Source: Novosphingobium sp. NDB2Meth1 | GTDB taxonomy: Bacteria; Pseudomonadota; Alphaproteobacteria; Sphingomonadales; Sphingomonadaceae | Direction: 5' to 3' | Assembly: GCF_900117425.1 (NCBI RefSeq) | Contig: NZ_FPEH01000015.1 | Coordinates: 248,001 to 312,000 of the forward strand | DNA length: 64,000 bases | Part shown: piece by piece, positions 44,377 through 51,863 of the stretch | Numbering within the stretch: the stretch's first letter is position 1 | Layout: each line of letters starts with the position of its first letter | The notes under the pieces: model-generated | The model's input: the letters and a program-made list of their open reading frames with translations, nothing else | Told to the model about the DNA's origin: nothing | Database searches by the model: none | Translations under genes and position numbers: made by a program

Positions 44377-46413
44377 TTACGCAGCCGATGCAGTTCCTTC
44401 AGGCCAGACGAGGGCGAAAGCGCTCGCCTCATCCAGCGGCCGACCGAGATGATAACCCTGGCCATATTCGCAGCCCATCTCGCGCAGCGAAGCGCCCTGT
44501 TCCATCGTTTCGATTCCTTCGGCCACCACCGAAAGGTTGAGATTGCTGGCGAGGTCGAGGATCGCGCGGATGATCTTGCGGCTCTTGGGATCGTCCATCG
44601 AGGCGATGAACGAGCGGTCGATCTTGAGCGTGTCGAACGGCAGGTTCTGCAGATAGCTCAGCGAGGAATAGCCGGTGCCGAAATCGTCGAGGCTCGTCTT
44701 CACCCCCCAGCTGCGGACCTGTTCCAGCACCTGCCGCGTCTGGTCGGGATCGATGATCGCCACACCCTCGGTCACCTCGAGGCGCACCAGTTCGGGGGGC
44801 ACGCCGGTCTCCAGCAGAACGCGCTGGACGTGCGCGGAAAACGTGGGGTGGAGGAACTGCTGCGGCGCGATGTTGATGCTGATGTAGGGCAGCTCGCCGG
44901 GATCGAGGCCCTGCGCGGTCATCTCGGCATGGAGCCGCGCCATCGCGTTGCAGGCCTGCCGCAATACCCAGTCGCCGATGAACACGATAAGCCCGCCCGC
45001 TTCGGCCGCCGGAATGAACCGCCCCGGCTCGACCAGACCGCGATCCGGGTGATTCCAGCGGATCAGCGCTTCGAAACCGCGCAGCTTTCCGGTGTTCGTG
45101 CCCGCCTTTCCCAGCGCGAAGATCGGCTGGTAATAGAGCGTGAACTGCTTCTCGCGGATCGCATCGCGCAGCTCGCTTTCCAGCGCCATGCGGTTGCGCC
45201 GCTCGTTGCCGAGGCTCTCCGAGAAAGTCACCACGCCGCCGTGGCCGCCAGACTTGGCCTCGTACATCGCAAGGTCCGCATCCTGCCGCAGCTGCTCCAC
45301 CGAGCAATAGCTCCTGCCGCTGTGGGCGATGCCGATCGAAAGCCCGACGTTGACGTATTCGTCCGCCACCAGGATCGGTGCTTTCAGCGCATCGATCAGC
45401 GCACCCGAAAGGTCCATGGCGATGGCCGGATCGGGCAGGGCATCAAGCATCACGACGAATTCGTCACCGCCCACTCGCGCCAGAGTTGCTCGCCAGCTCG
45501 CCTGATCGCCGCGTCTCCGCCCGCCCATCCGCGCGGTGATCACGCTGTCGAAGCGCCGCGCCGTCTCGATCAGCACGATATCGCCGGCATGATGGCCATA
45601 CTTGTCGTTGATCGCCTTGAACCCGTCGAGGTCGATCACCAGCACCGCAAGGCCCTCGCGGCTTTCCGGGAGGCGCTCGAACGCCGCGCGCGAGCGTTCG
45701 TCGAGCAGCGTACGGTTGGGCAGGCCGGTCATCGCATCGTGCAGCGCATCATGAAGCAGGGTCGCGCGCGCGCGCGCGCGCTCGATCACCCGGGCAAGCT
45801 GCGTCGCGGCTTGAGTCACCGTCAAAAGGATCGCGTCCTTGTCCAGCATGGACGTATGCGAGAAGAATTCGAGCACGCAGACGATCTCGTCGCCGATCAG
45901 CACCGGAAAGCCGCAGGCGGAACGTACCCCGCAACAGGCTGCGGCGATCCGGCGGCAGGCATGGGCGGCAAGTTCGGTCTCGTCGATCCAGTGCGGGTGG
46001 CCATCGCGCAGCACGCGGCCGGGCAGGCCTTCGCCGCGGGGGAACGTCCGATCCCGCGTCGCTTCTACCAGTGGGAACAGCTTCGCCGGTTCCGCAGTAT
46101 ACCACGCGTCGCAGGAAACCGCCGCGCCGCCGCCCTCGACGCGGTAGGCCGTGCCGAAGGCCCAGTTCATGTGCTCGCAGATTTCCTTGAGCACTTCGCC
46201 GATGGCTTCGCTGAAATCGTTTGAACGATTGGCGCAATCGGTGATCCGCTGCAGCAGCGCGAGCCGCACCTGGCTTTCGTACAGTTCGCGCAAGCCTCGC
46301 TCGGCGATCGCCTCGGCCTGCAGCCGCCCCTCGCGTTCGCGCTGGACGAGGCGTTCGAGCCGCTCGACGGCCATCGCCGCATCATCGGGGAGGGGGATCG
46401 CTTCCTGCTTCAC
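44377..46413 (-). CDS. GAF-GGDEF-EAL cyclic-di-GMP protein (H-NOX partner)
   Basis: A 678-residue cytosolic protein. A short coiled coil (RLERLVQREREGRLQAEAIAE) is followed by a GAF domain at about 45-215, a GGDEF domain at about 225-410 with intact RVGGDEF, and an EAL domain at about 425-670 with FEALIRW, the metal-ligand EVTEG and DDFGTGYSSLSYL. The GGDEF domain has an Arg/Gly-rich insertion (ARMGGRRRGDQASWRAT). Both catalytic motifs are present, so it could make or degrade c-di-GMP. The GTG at 46413 overlaps the H-NOX stop by 4 nt; ATG 46374 is an alternative. It fits the known H-NOX-associated c-di-GMP enzyme class. Confidence 0.9.
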   Translation of the reverse strand: MKQEAIPLPDDAAMAVERLERLVQREREGRLQAEAIAERGLRELYESQVRLALLQRITDCANRSNDFSEAIGEVLKEICEHMNWAFGTAYRVEGGGAAVSCDAWYTAEPAKLFPLVEATRDRTFPRGEGLPGRVLRDGHPHWIDETELAAHACRRIAAACCGVRSACGFPVLIGDEIVCVLEFFSHTSMLDKDAILLTVTQAATQLARVIERARARATLLHDALHDAMTGLPNRTLLDERSRAAFERLPESREGLAVLVIDLDGFKAINDKYGHHAGDIVLIETARRFDSVITARMGGRRRGDQASWRATLARVGGDEFVVMLDALPDPAIAMDLSGALIDALKAPILVADEYVNVGLSIGIAHSGRSYCSVEQLRQDADLAMYEAKSGGHGGVVTFSESLGNERRNRMALESELRDAIREKQFTLYYQPIFALGKAGTNTGKLRGFEALIRWNHPDRGLVEPGRFIPAAEAGGLIVFIGDWVLRQACNAMARLHAEMTAQGLDPGELPYISINIAPQQFLHPTFSAHVQRVLLETGVPPELVRLEVTEGVAIIDPDQTRQVLEQVRSWGVKTSLDDFGTGYSSLSYLQNLPFDTLKIDRSFIASMDDPKSRKIIRAILDLASNLNLSVVAEGIETMEQGASLREMGCEYGQGYHLGRPLDEASAFALVWPEGTASAA

Positions 46414-46949
46414 GGGTTCCAGTCCAGCGCGATCCGGCACACGGGATGGCCATCCAGCATGCAGGAGAGGTGCTCTATGGCCACCCGGTCGCCGTAGTGA
46501 TCCGCCGCGCCCTCGATGAAGCCGTGCGCCAGTCGGCACATGCGCCGCGGCGACTTGTAGGCAAGGCCGGTGCGGCCATCGTCCAGATCGTGGAAATGGA
46601 AATGCGGGCAGCCGGCTCCGGCATTGAGCTTGCGGATTTCGGGATGGATGATGTCGTTGATGCTCGCCACGAACGATTGCGCGCTCTTGTGCGGCGTGAA
46701 GAACATCTCGTAGCGTTCGTGGAGCAAGGGAATGGCGCTGCGCCCGAACCAGCGCAGGACCTCGCCCGCGCTCAGCCCCAGCGCGGTGGAGGCGGCGTCG
46801 ACAAGCTGCACCACCTCGCTGTCAGGATAGCTGCCAAGGGACGTATAGGCGCCTTCCAGCCCCGCCATTTCGAGCAGGCTGTCCCACGCGAGCAGGCCAT
46901 GCTCGCGCACCACGGCATCCTCGAGGAGGTTGAACACGACGCCCTTCAT
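46410..46949 (-). CDS. H-NOX heme nitric oxide/oxygen sensor
   Basis: A 179-residue stand-alone H-NOX (HNOB) domain. The proximal heme histidine is H102 in INDIIHPEIRKL, and the heme-propionate motif Y131-x-S133-x-R135 (YKSPRR) falls at the canonical numbers. Such proteins bind NO, and sometimes O2, on ferrous heme and signal to a partner. Its stop overlaps the start of the GAF-GGDEF-EAL gene, so gas sensing probably tunes c-di-GMP through direct interaction. I use ATG 46949; an upstream ATG at 46970 adds seven residues. Confidence 0.93.
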   Translation of the reverse strand: MKGVVFNLLEDAVVREHGLLAWDSLLEMAGLEGAYTSLGSYPDSEVVQLVDAASTALGLSAGEVLRWFGRSAIPLLHERYEMFFTPHKSAQSFVASINDIIHPEIRKLNAGAGCPHFHFHDLDDGRTGLAYKSPRRMCRLAHGFIEGAADHYGDRVAIEHLSCMLDGHPVCRIALDWNP

Positions 46950-47236
46950 CGCTGCACAGACTTTCCGCACGTTTGTTGGGTGCGGGAGATGCCATCAGGC
47001 CGGTGCGCGGCGTGTGAAACGGGCTATCGGGCGCTTTGCCTATTGCCGAACACGAAGGCGCTAACCATCTTTGCGGCGGGCGGAAGCGCGGTCGTGATTG
47101 ATCGATCCAATCAATCAATACGCTCAGGATTGATCATTAGCGCCGCGCACCGACTCGCGCTAAAGGCGCGCCAGCCACACCGGCTAACCCCATTCATGCG
47201 GACCATTCCGGCCCGCGATCACAAGGAAGCGAGCGC
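46950..47236. promoter_or_regulatory. Divergent region between H-NOX gene and ahpC
   Basis: This 287-bp gap holds promoters for both directions. An inverted repeat GATTG-ATCGATC-CAATC lies at 47096-47112 and is followed by further ATCAAT and ATTGATC copies to about 47136, the only AT-rich block here. It is a candidate operator for peroxide-responsive control of ahpC; it does not clearly match the OxyR consensus. The ahpC ribosome-binding site AAGGAAG is at 47223-47229. Confidence 0.4.
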
Positions 47237-47800
47237 ATGTCCCTGCTGAGCACCCCGATCAAGCCCTTCGCCAACACCGCGTACAAGGAAGGCAAGTTCG
47301 TCGACATCACCGAGGCCGATATCGCCGGCAAGTGGGCGGTGTTCTTCTTCTACCCGGCCGACTTCACCTTCGTCTGCCCGACCGAGCTCGAAGACCTCCA
47401 GGACAACTATGCCGAGCTGCAGAGCATGGGCGTCGAGGTGTTCGGCGTCTCGACCGACACCCACTTCAGCCACAAGGCCTGGGCAGACAGCTCGCCGGCC
47501 ATCGGCAAGATCACCTATTACCTCGTCGGTGACCAGAACCACACGCTGACCAACGCGTTCGACAACCTGCGCCCCGGCGTCGGCCTTGCCGACCGCGGCA
47601 CCTTCGTCGTCGATCCCGATGGTATCATCCAGCTGATCGAGATCACCCCCGAGGGCGTGGGCCGCAACGCTGCCGAGCTCGTCCGCAAGATCAAGGCCGC
47701 CAAGTACTGGCGCGAGCACCCCGGGCAGGTCTGCCCGGCCAAGTGGGAAGAAGGCAGCGAAACGCTGGCTCCCTCGATCGACCTGGTCGGCAAGATCTGA
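47237..47800 (+). CDS. ahpC: Alkyl hydroperoxide reductase subunit C (peroxiredoxin)
   Basis: A 187-residue typical 2-Cys peroxiredoxin. The peroxidatic cysteine is C47 in DFTFVCPTEL and the resolving cysteine C166 in HPGQVCPAKW. FGVSTDTHFSHKAW and DRGTFVVDPDGIIQLIEI are conserved AhpC elements. It reduces hydrogen peroxide, organic peroxides and peroxynitrite, and is re-reduced by AhpF, encoded 179 bp downstream. The C-terminal extension carries the AhpF-docking tail. Confidence 0.97.
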   Translation: MSLLSTPIKPFANTAYKEGKFVDITEADIAGKWAVFFFYPADFTFVCPTELEDLQDNYAELQSMGVEVFGVSTDTHFSHKAWADSSPAIGKITYYLVGDQNHTLTNAFDNLRPGVGLADRGTFVVDPDGIIQLIEITPEGVGRNAAELVRKIKAAKYWREHPGQVCPAKWEEGSETLAPSIDLVGKI

Positions 47801-47808
47801 TGACCTTT

Positions 47809-47892
47809 TGCGAGAGCGCCGGCACTCCCCCCGCACGGCCTCTCGCAACCCGCCGGGCGGCGGTTTCTCCTCCCCCCTCCACCGCCGCCCGG
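47809..47892 (+). terminator. Tandem hairpins between ahpC and ahpF
   Basis: Two perfect stems follow the ahpC stop. TGCGAGAG (47809-47816) pairs with CTCTCGCA (47840-47847), and the 11-bp CCGGGCGGCGG (47853-47863) pairs with CCGCCGCCCGG (47882-47892) around a pyrimidine-rich loop. They would stall or process the transcript, giving more AhpC than AhpF, which fits the usual stoichiometry. No T-tract is seen, so attenuation or mRNA stabilisation are both possible. Confidence 0.55.
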
Positions 47893-47979
47893 CCCCTCGT
47901 TTCCATGCAGCTCCCCTTCGCGCGCCGGTGATGCCACCCCCGCGCCGTACGCCGCACGCCTCCTCAAGGACCATCCGCC

Positions 47980-49536
47980 ATGTCGCTGCTCGATGCCGCC
48001 ACGACCGCCCAGCTCAAGACCTATCTCGGCAATCTGCGCCGTCCGATCGAGCTCGTCGCTTCGCTCGGGGAAGGCCAGAAGAGCGCCGACACGAAAAGCC
48101 TCGTCGAGGAGATCGCCGCGCTCTCCGACAAGGTGACCGCCCGCTTCGACGGCACCGATGCCCGCAAGCCCAGCTTCACCATCGGCGCCGTGGGCGAAGA
48201 AGCCCGGGTGCGCTTTGCCGGCCTGCCGCTCGGCCACGAGTTCACTTCGCTGATCCTCGCGTTGCTCCATGTCGGCGGCCATCCGCCCAAGGAAGAAGCG
48301 GACCTGCTCGACACCGTGCGCGGCCTCGAAGGCCCGCTGCACTTCGAGACGTTCTTCTCGCTGACCTGCCAGAACTGCCCGGACGTGGTGCAGGCGCTCA
48401 ACATCATGGCCGCGCTCAACCCCCAGGTCACGCATGTCGCCATCGACGGCGCGCTGTTCCAGAATGAAGTCGAAGCCCGCAAGATCATGGCCGTGCCGCA
48501 GGTGTTCCTGAACGGCGAACTGTTCGGGCAGGGCCGCATGGATCTCGCGCAGATCGCCAGCAAGATCGACACCGGCGCGGTCGCCCGCGCGGCGGAGAAG
48601 ATCGCGGCCAAGGAGCCGTTCGATGTGCTCGTCGTCGGCGGCGGCCCGGCCGGCGCGGCAGCGGCGATCTACGCCGCGCGCAAGGGCATCCGCACCGGCG
48701 TCGTCACCGAGCGTTTCGGCGGGCAGGTGCTCGACACCATGGGCATCGAAAACTTCATCTCGGTCCAGCACACCGAAGGGCCGCGTCTCGTCGCCCAGCT
48801 CGAGAGCCACGTGAAGGACTACGATGTCGACGTGATGAACCTGCAGAAGGCGGTGGCCTTGAGGCCCGCCAACGGCGACGGGCTTGCCACGATCGAGCTC
48901 GAAAGCGGCGCAAGCCTGCGCGCAAAGACCGTCATCCTCTCCACCGGCGCGCGCTGGCGGCAGATCGGCGTGCCGGGCGAGGAGGAATACCGCAACAAGG
49001 GCGTCGCCTATTGCCCGCACTGCGATGGCCCGCTCTACAAGGGCAAGCGCACCGCGGTGATCGGCGGCGGCAACTCGGGCGTCGAGGCGGCGATCGATCT
49101 TGCCGGTATCGTCGCGCACGTCACGCTGATCGAATATGACAGCGAACTGCGTGCCGACGCCGTGCTCCAGACCAAGCTGCGCAGCCTGCCCAACGTCACC
49201 GTGATCACCTCGGCGCGCACCACCGAAGTGACCGGCGACGGCGAGAAGGTCACCGGCCTCGTCTACCGCGACCGCACCACCGACGTGGAGCACCGCGTCG
49301 ACCTCGAAGGCGTGTTTGTCCAGATCGGCCTCGTCCCCAACACCGAATGGCTGCAGGGCGCGCTCGCCATGACCAACTACGGCGAGATCGAGATCGACAG
49401 CCATCTCGCGACCAGCCTGCCCGGCGTCTTCGCGGCGGGTGACGTCACGACCGTGCCCTACAAGCAGATCGTCATCGCCATGGGCGAAGGCTCGAAGGCC
49501 GCACTCTCCGCCTTCGACTACCTGATCCGCCATTGA
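47980..49536 (+). CDS. ahpF: Alkyl hydroperoxide reductase subunit F
   Basis: A 518-residue disulfide reductase. The N-terminal double-thioredoxin domain carries the redox pair C130-x2-C133 ([10 protein letters not shown]). The FAD domain begins at [21 protein letters not shown], and the thioredoxin-reductase-like active site is YCPHCDGPL at about residue 345. NAD(P)H binding is at [17 protein letters not shown], and the FAD end is [22 protein letters not shown]. It passes electrons from NADH to AhpC. Confidence 0.97.
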   Translation: MSLLDAATTAQLKTYLGNLRRPIELVASLGEGQKSADTKSLVEEIAALSDKVTARFDGTDARKPSFTIGAVGEEARVRFAGLPLGHEFTSLILALLHVGGHPPKEEADLLDTVRGLEGPLHFETFFSLTCQNCPDVVQALNIMAALNPQVTHVAIDGALFQNEVEARKIMAVPQVFLNGELFGQGRMDLAQIASKIDTGAVARAAEKIAAKEPFDVLVVGGGPAGAAAAIYAARKGIRTGVVTERFGGQVLDTMGIENFISVQHTEGPRLVAQLESHVKDYDVDVMNLQKAVALRPANGDGLATIELESGASLRAKTVILSTGARWRQIGVPGEEEYRNKGVAYCPHCDGPLYKGKRTAVIGGGNSGVEAAIDLAGIVAHVTLIEYDSELRADAVLQTKLRSLPNVTVITSARTTEVTGDGEKVTGLVYRDRTTDVEHRVDLEGVFVQIGLVPNTEWLQGALAMTNYGEIEIDSHLATSLPGVFAAGDVTTVPYKQIVIAMGEGSKAALSAFDYLIRH

Positions 49537-49549
49537 GGTTGACCTGAGG

Positions 49550-49607
49550 CCCCTCCCGCATGCGGGAGGGGTTTGGGGTGGGCAAGGGCCAAGCACAGCA
49601 CCCACCC
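49550..49607. terminator. Strong palindromic terminator after ahpF (repeat-like)
   Basis: A perfect 22-bp palindrome at 49550-49571 (11-bp arms CCCCTCCCGCA / TGCGGGAGGGG) is followed by TTT and then a second stem, GGGTGGG (49576-49582) with CCCACCC (49601-49607). The first hairpin with its short T stretch is a plausible intrinsic terminator for ahpF. The composite resembles dispersed GC-rich sphingomonad palindromes. Confidence 0.7.
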
Positions 49608-49717
49608 TGTAAATCCCCCGCGTTTCACGCTGCACTGCGACAAAAGTTTGCGTCCGGACTTCCGCCAACGTAAGGAAACCGTCGCAATCCGCCTCAGCGA
49701 GACAGAAAGGCCACCCC

Positions 49718-50233
49718 TTGTCGATCGAGACAACGCGGTCCAATGACACTGCGACGCGCCCGGTGCCGCTCAGTCGGCAGGCCGCCACGCCCGAACTAGA
49801 CCTCGACGGGCTCGACCGCATTCTCGGCATCCACGTCGGCTCGATCAACACGCTGCTCGTCTCGCGGATCGAGCGCCAGCTTGAACCGTTCAAGGTCACG
49901 CCCAAGCAGGTCGCGATCCTCTGGCTGGTCAACGCCAATCCCGGCGTCAAGCAGTCCGACCTGTCGCGCTTCTTCAAGATCGAGCGGCCGACCGTGCACC
50001 AGTTCGTCCGCCAGCTCACGCTCAACGGCCATCTCGTCTCGGAACCCTCGAAGCTCGACCGCCGCGCCGGGGGCCTGTGGATCACCGAGACCGGCACGGC
50101 CACGCTCACCGCCGCGCGCGAGATCATCTTCACCGATGAAGCCGATCTGCTCAGCCCGCTGACGGCCGACGAGCAGGCCGAACTCTACCGCCTCATCATC
50201 AAGGTCTATCTTTCCGCACCGAACCGGACCTGA
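49718..50233 (+). CDS. MarR-family transcriptional regulator
   Basis: A 171-residue winged-helix regulator. The dimerisation helices flank a wHTH with VTPKQVAILWLVNANPGVKQSDLSRFFKIERPTVHQFVRQLTLNGHLV and a wing of SKLDRRAGGLWITETG. It has no cysteine, so direct peroxide sensing of the OhrR kind is excluded. The start is a TTG at 49718 with AGAAAGG about 8 nt upstream; there is no alternative ATG before the conserved region. It follows ahpF after a terminator, so control of ahpCF is possible but unproven. Confidence 0.87.
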   Translation: MSIETTRSNDTATRPVPLSRQAATPELDLDGLDRILGIHVGSINTLLVSRIERQLEPFKVTPKQVAILWLVNANPGVKQSDLSRFFKIERPTVHQFVRQLTLNGHLVSEPSKLDRRAGGLWITETGTATLTAAREIIFTDEADLLSPLTADEQAELYRLIIKVYLSAPNRT

Positions 50234-50317
50234 ACCTTTCGGGCCGGCGAACAACACATTAAGCTCGGATACAGGACGCCGGTCCTAAAAGGTCGGGGTC
50301 AGACAGGGGAGTTTCTC

Positions 50318-50722
50318 ATGGCAATTTCGAAGACTGGTCTTGGTTTCACGGCTTTCGGCGCGGTCACGCTCGCGGCACTCGCCGCAGCCACGGCGGCGCA
50401 GGCCGCCCTTCCGGCGGGCGATGCGGCCCGCGGCAAGACGGTCTTTGCCCGCTGTGCCGCTTGCCACGATCTCAACACCGGCGCGATCCGCCTCGGCCCC
50501 AGCCTCAAGGGCGTGATCGGCCGCAAGGCAGGCACGTTCGCCAACTTCAGCTACTCGGCCGGGATGAAGAGCAAGGGCGTGACCTGGGGTCCGGACACGC
50601 TCGACCAGTTCCTCACGGCGCCGATGAAGTATGTCCCCGGCACGCGCATGGCTTTCCCGGGCCTCAGCAACCCGCAGGACCGCGCCGACGTGATCGCCTA
50701 CCTCAAGGCTTCGGCGAAGTAA
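50318..50722 (+). CDS. Class I cytochrome c (c2/c550-like), periplasmic
   Basis: A 134-residue exported monoheme cytochrome. A signal peptide ends near ATAAQA. The heme attachment site is C46-A-A-C49-H50, the axial methionine is probably M111 in GTRMAFPG, and IRLGPSLKGVIGRKAG is the usual mid-loop of mitochondrial-type c2. It should shuttle electrons in the periplasm between a bc1 complex or dehydrogenase and an oxidase. It is monocistronic and followed by a small GC hairpin (50771-50788) and then the AT-rich islet. Confidence 0.93.
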   Translation: MAISKTGLGFTAFGAVTLAALAAATAAQAALPAGDAARGKTVFARCAACHDLNTGAIRLGPSLKGVIGRKAGTFANFSYSAGMKSKGVTWGPDTLDQFLTAPMKYVPGTRMAFPGLSNPQDRADVIAYLKASAK

Positions 50723-50819
50723 GAGTTTCGGAGCACCTCCCTGAGTGTCTCTTTGGGTAGGTGGTCCCGAGCGGACAACCGGGTCCGCCCCATGGGTGCG
50801 CGCGCTCAATGCTCTTGAA

Positions 50820-51850
50820 TGTCGGTGCTTTGCAGGCGGAGAGGCAGAAGAAATTCAGGCTAGGTAAGTTAGCTTCTCGACAATTTATGGGTGCTGTTAG
50901 ATTGCTGAACTCGGTCAAGAACCCATACCGAGCAGCACAAGATTGTGACGCCAACTGTCGCGGCGAGAATCATAGTGGGCTCAGAAACTTGACGAGGTTT
51001 GATAATTTCCCGAATGAGAGAGGTTATCGCTATTGCAATTGGGTAAGTTGTTGTCAATTTTTCTTCGCTTATACTTGCTTTTATAAGTGAAATTAGTTCC
51101 ACTAGAATAAGTAGGTATAGTAAATCATCAATGGAACTCTGAATGAATTTGAAATGATCATCGATTTTATCTTTTGTGATTTCAGGACTAGATAAAATTC
51201 GTCTTTGAAATTCAAGATTGCCTTCCTTATATATTGCTAGGCAGGCAAAGAAAGTTATGATCAGAAATCCGATCTGTTCTATGGTACCTAATAAACATAC
51301 TATAGCTTCTTTCCAAAAAATGCGCAGCTTACGTAGCGTCGTTCGGCAATCTGATCGCCGTGGATCCGAAGGTTTGTCGCTGGGCGGGGCCGGATCTATT
51401 TCAGTCGTCATGGCGTGGCTTTCCGTGTCGGTGATCATCGACGAAATTCCGCCGATGAAGATACAGCCAAATTAGTTTCATTATCAATACAGGTATAGTA
51501 ATACTAGCAGTGTATGCGTGTAATAAAGAGTGATCAAGATTTGTCGGATATGACCAACATAAAATTCTGAATTTTCAGCAGACATTTGTACTAAGCTGAC
51601 ATTTTTCTTGATACTTGCGCTGCGGAATCTGCCTTTCCCGTTGAAGGCATGCGGCGTCAAACTTCGGCTTGCATGCAATCGACTGCTCGGTGTCGTTGAG
51701 GTTCACATCCCCTTTCCTCATATAAGCGTGCGTCTTCCGCCCTAGTTTCTCCACCACGGCGATACGTATGCGCCGCATATGCAGGTGGACTTTCCCCCCA
51801 CGCTTGGCACAAACAGGGCCAGCAAGGCCGGCGGATAATCGGCTGCAAGG
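50820..51850. other. AT-rich islet, probable horizontally acquired segment
   Basis: Base composition falls abruptly from the high GC of the flanking genes to a sequence full of A/T runs between about 50820 and 51620, then recovers before the sugar transporter. The only credible gene is the leftward PsiE-like one. No transposase, integrase, tRNA or clear target-site duplication is visible at the edges. The part right of that gene (51412-51863) holds scattered A/T-rich sequence, a GCATGC pair at 51647-51652 and 51671-51676, and the transporter ribosome-binding site. Confidence 0.6.
50869..51411 (-). CDS. PsiE-like small membrane protein
   Basis: About 180 residues with a hydrophilic N-terminus (EIDPAPPSDKPSDPRRSD) and four predicted membrane helices: AIVCLLGTIEQIGFLIITFF, IDDLLYLLILVELISLIK, TYPIAIAITSLIREII and ILAATVGVTILCCSVWVLD. 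The helix pattern, the LVELISLIK...SLIREII core and the ending WVLDRV resemble the phosphate-starvation-inducible PsiE family, whose function is unknown. I prefer ATG 51411, which has GGAAAG upstream; ATG 51438 is possible. Codon use is AT-biased, unlike every neighbour, suggesting transfer. Confidence 0.62.
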   Translation of the reverse strand: MTTEIDPAPPSDKPSDPRRSDCRTTLRKLRIFWKEAIVCLLGTIEQIGFLIITFFACLAIYKEGNLEFQRRILSSPEITKDKIDDHFKFIQSSIDDLLYLLILVELISLIKASISEEKLTTTYPIAIAITSLIREIIKPRQVSEPTMILAATVGVTILCCSVWVLDRVQQSNSTHKLSRS

Positions 51851-51863
51851 AGAGTTAGACCCC

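Noticed and set aside
47809..47892. The tandem hairpins after ahpC as a riboswitch
   Set aside because: They lie after the ahpC stop, and no known aptamer core can be recognised; a termination or processing role is simpler.
47518..50133. An 871-codon minus-strand frame across ahpF and the MarR gene
   Set aside because: It spans two unrelated, clearly recognisable genes and the terminator between them, and has no recognisable domain; it is a codon-bias shadow.
50761..51475. Two plus-strand frames (109 and 85 codons) antisense to the PsiE-like gene
   Set aside because: Neither has a ribosome-binding site or plausible composition; the minus-strand frame has four clean membrane helices instead.
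51484..51678. A 64-codon minus-strand frame in the AT-rich islet
   Set aside because: It has no ribosome-binding site, and its Leu/Tyr-rich end simply reflects AT-rich DNA. I left it unannotated, though a tiny gene cannot be excluded.
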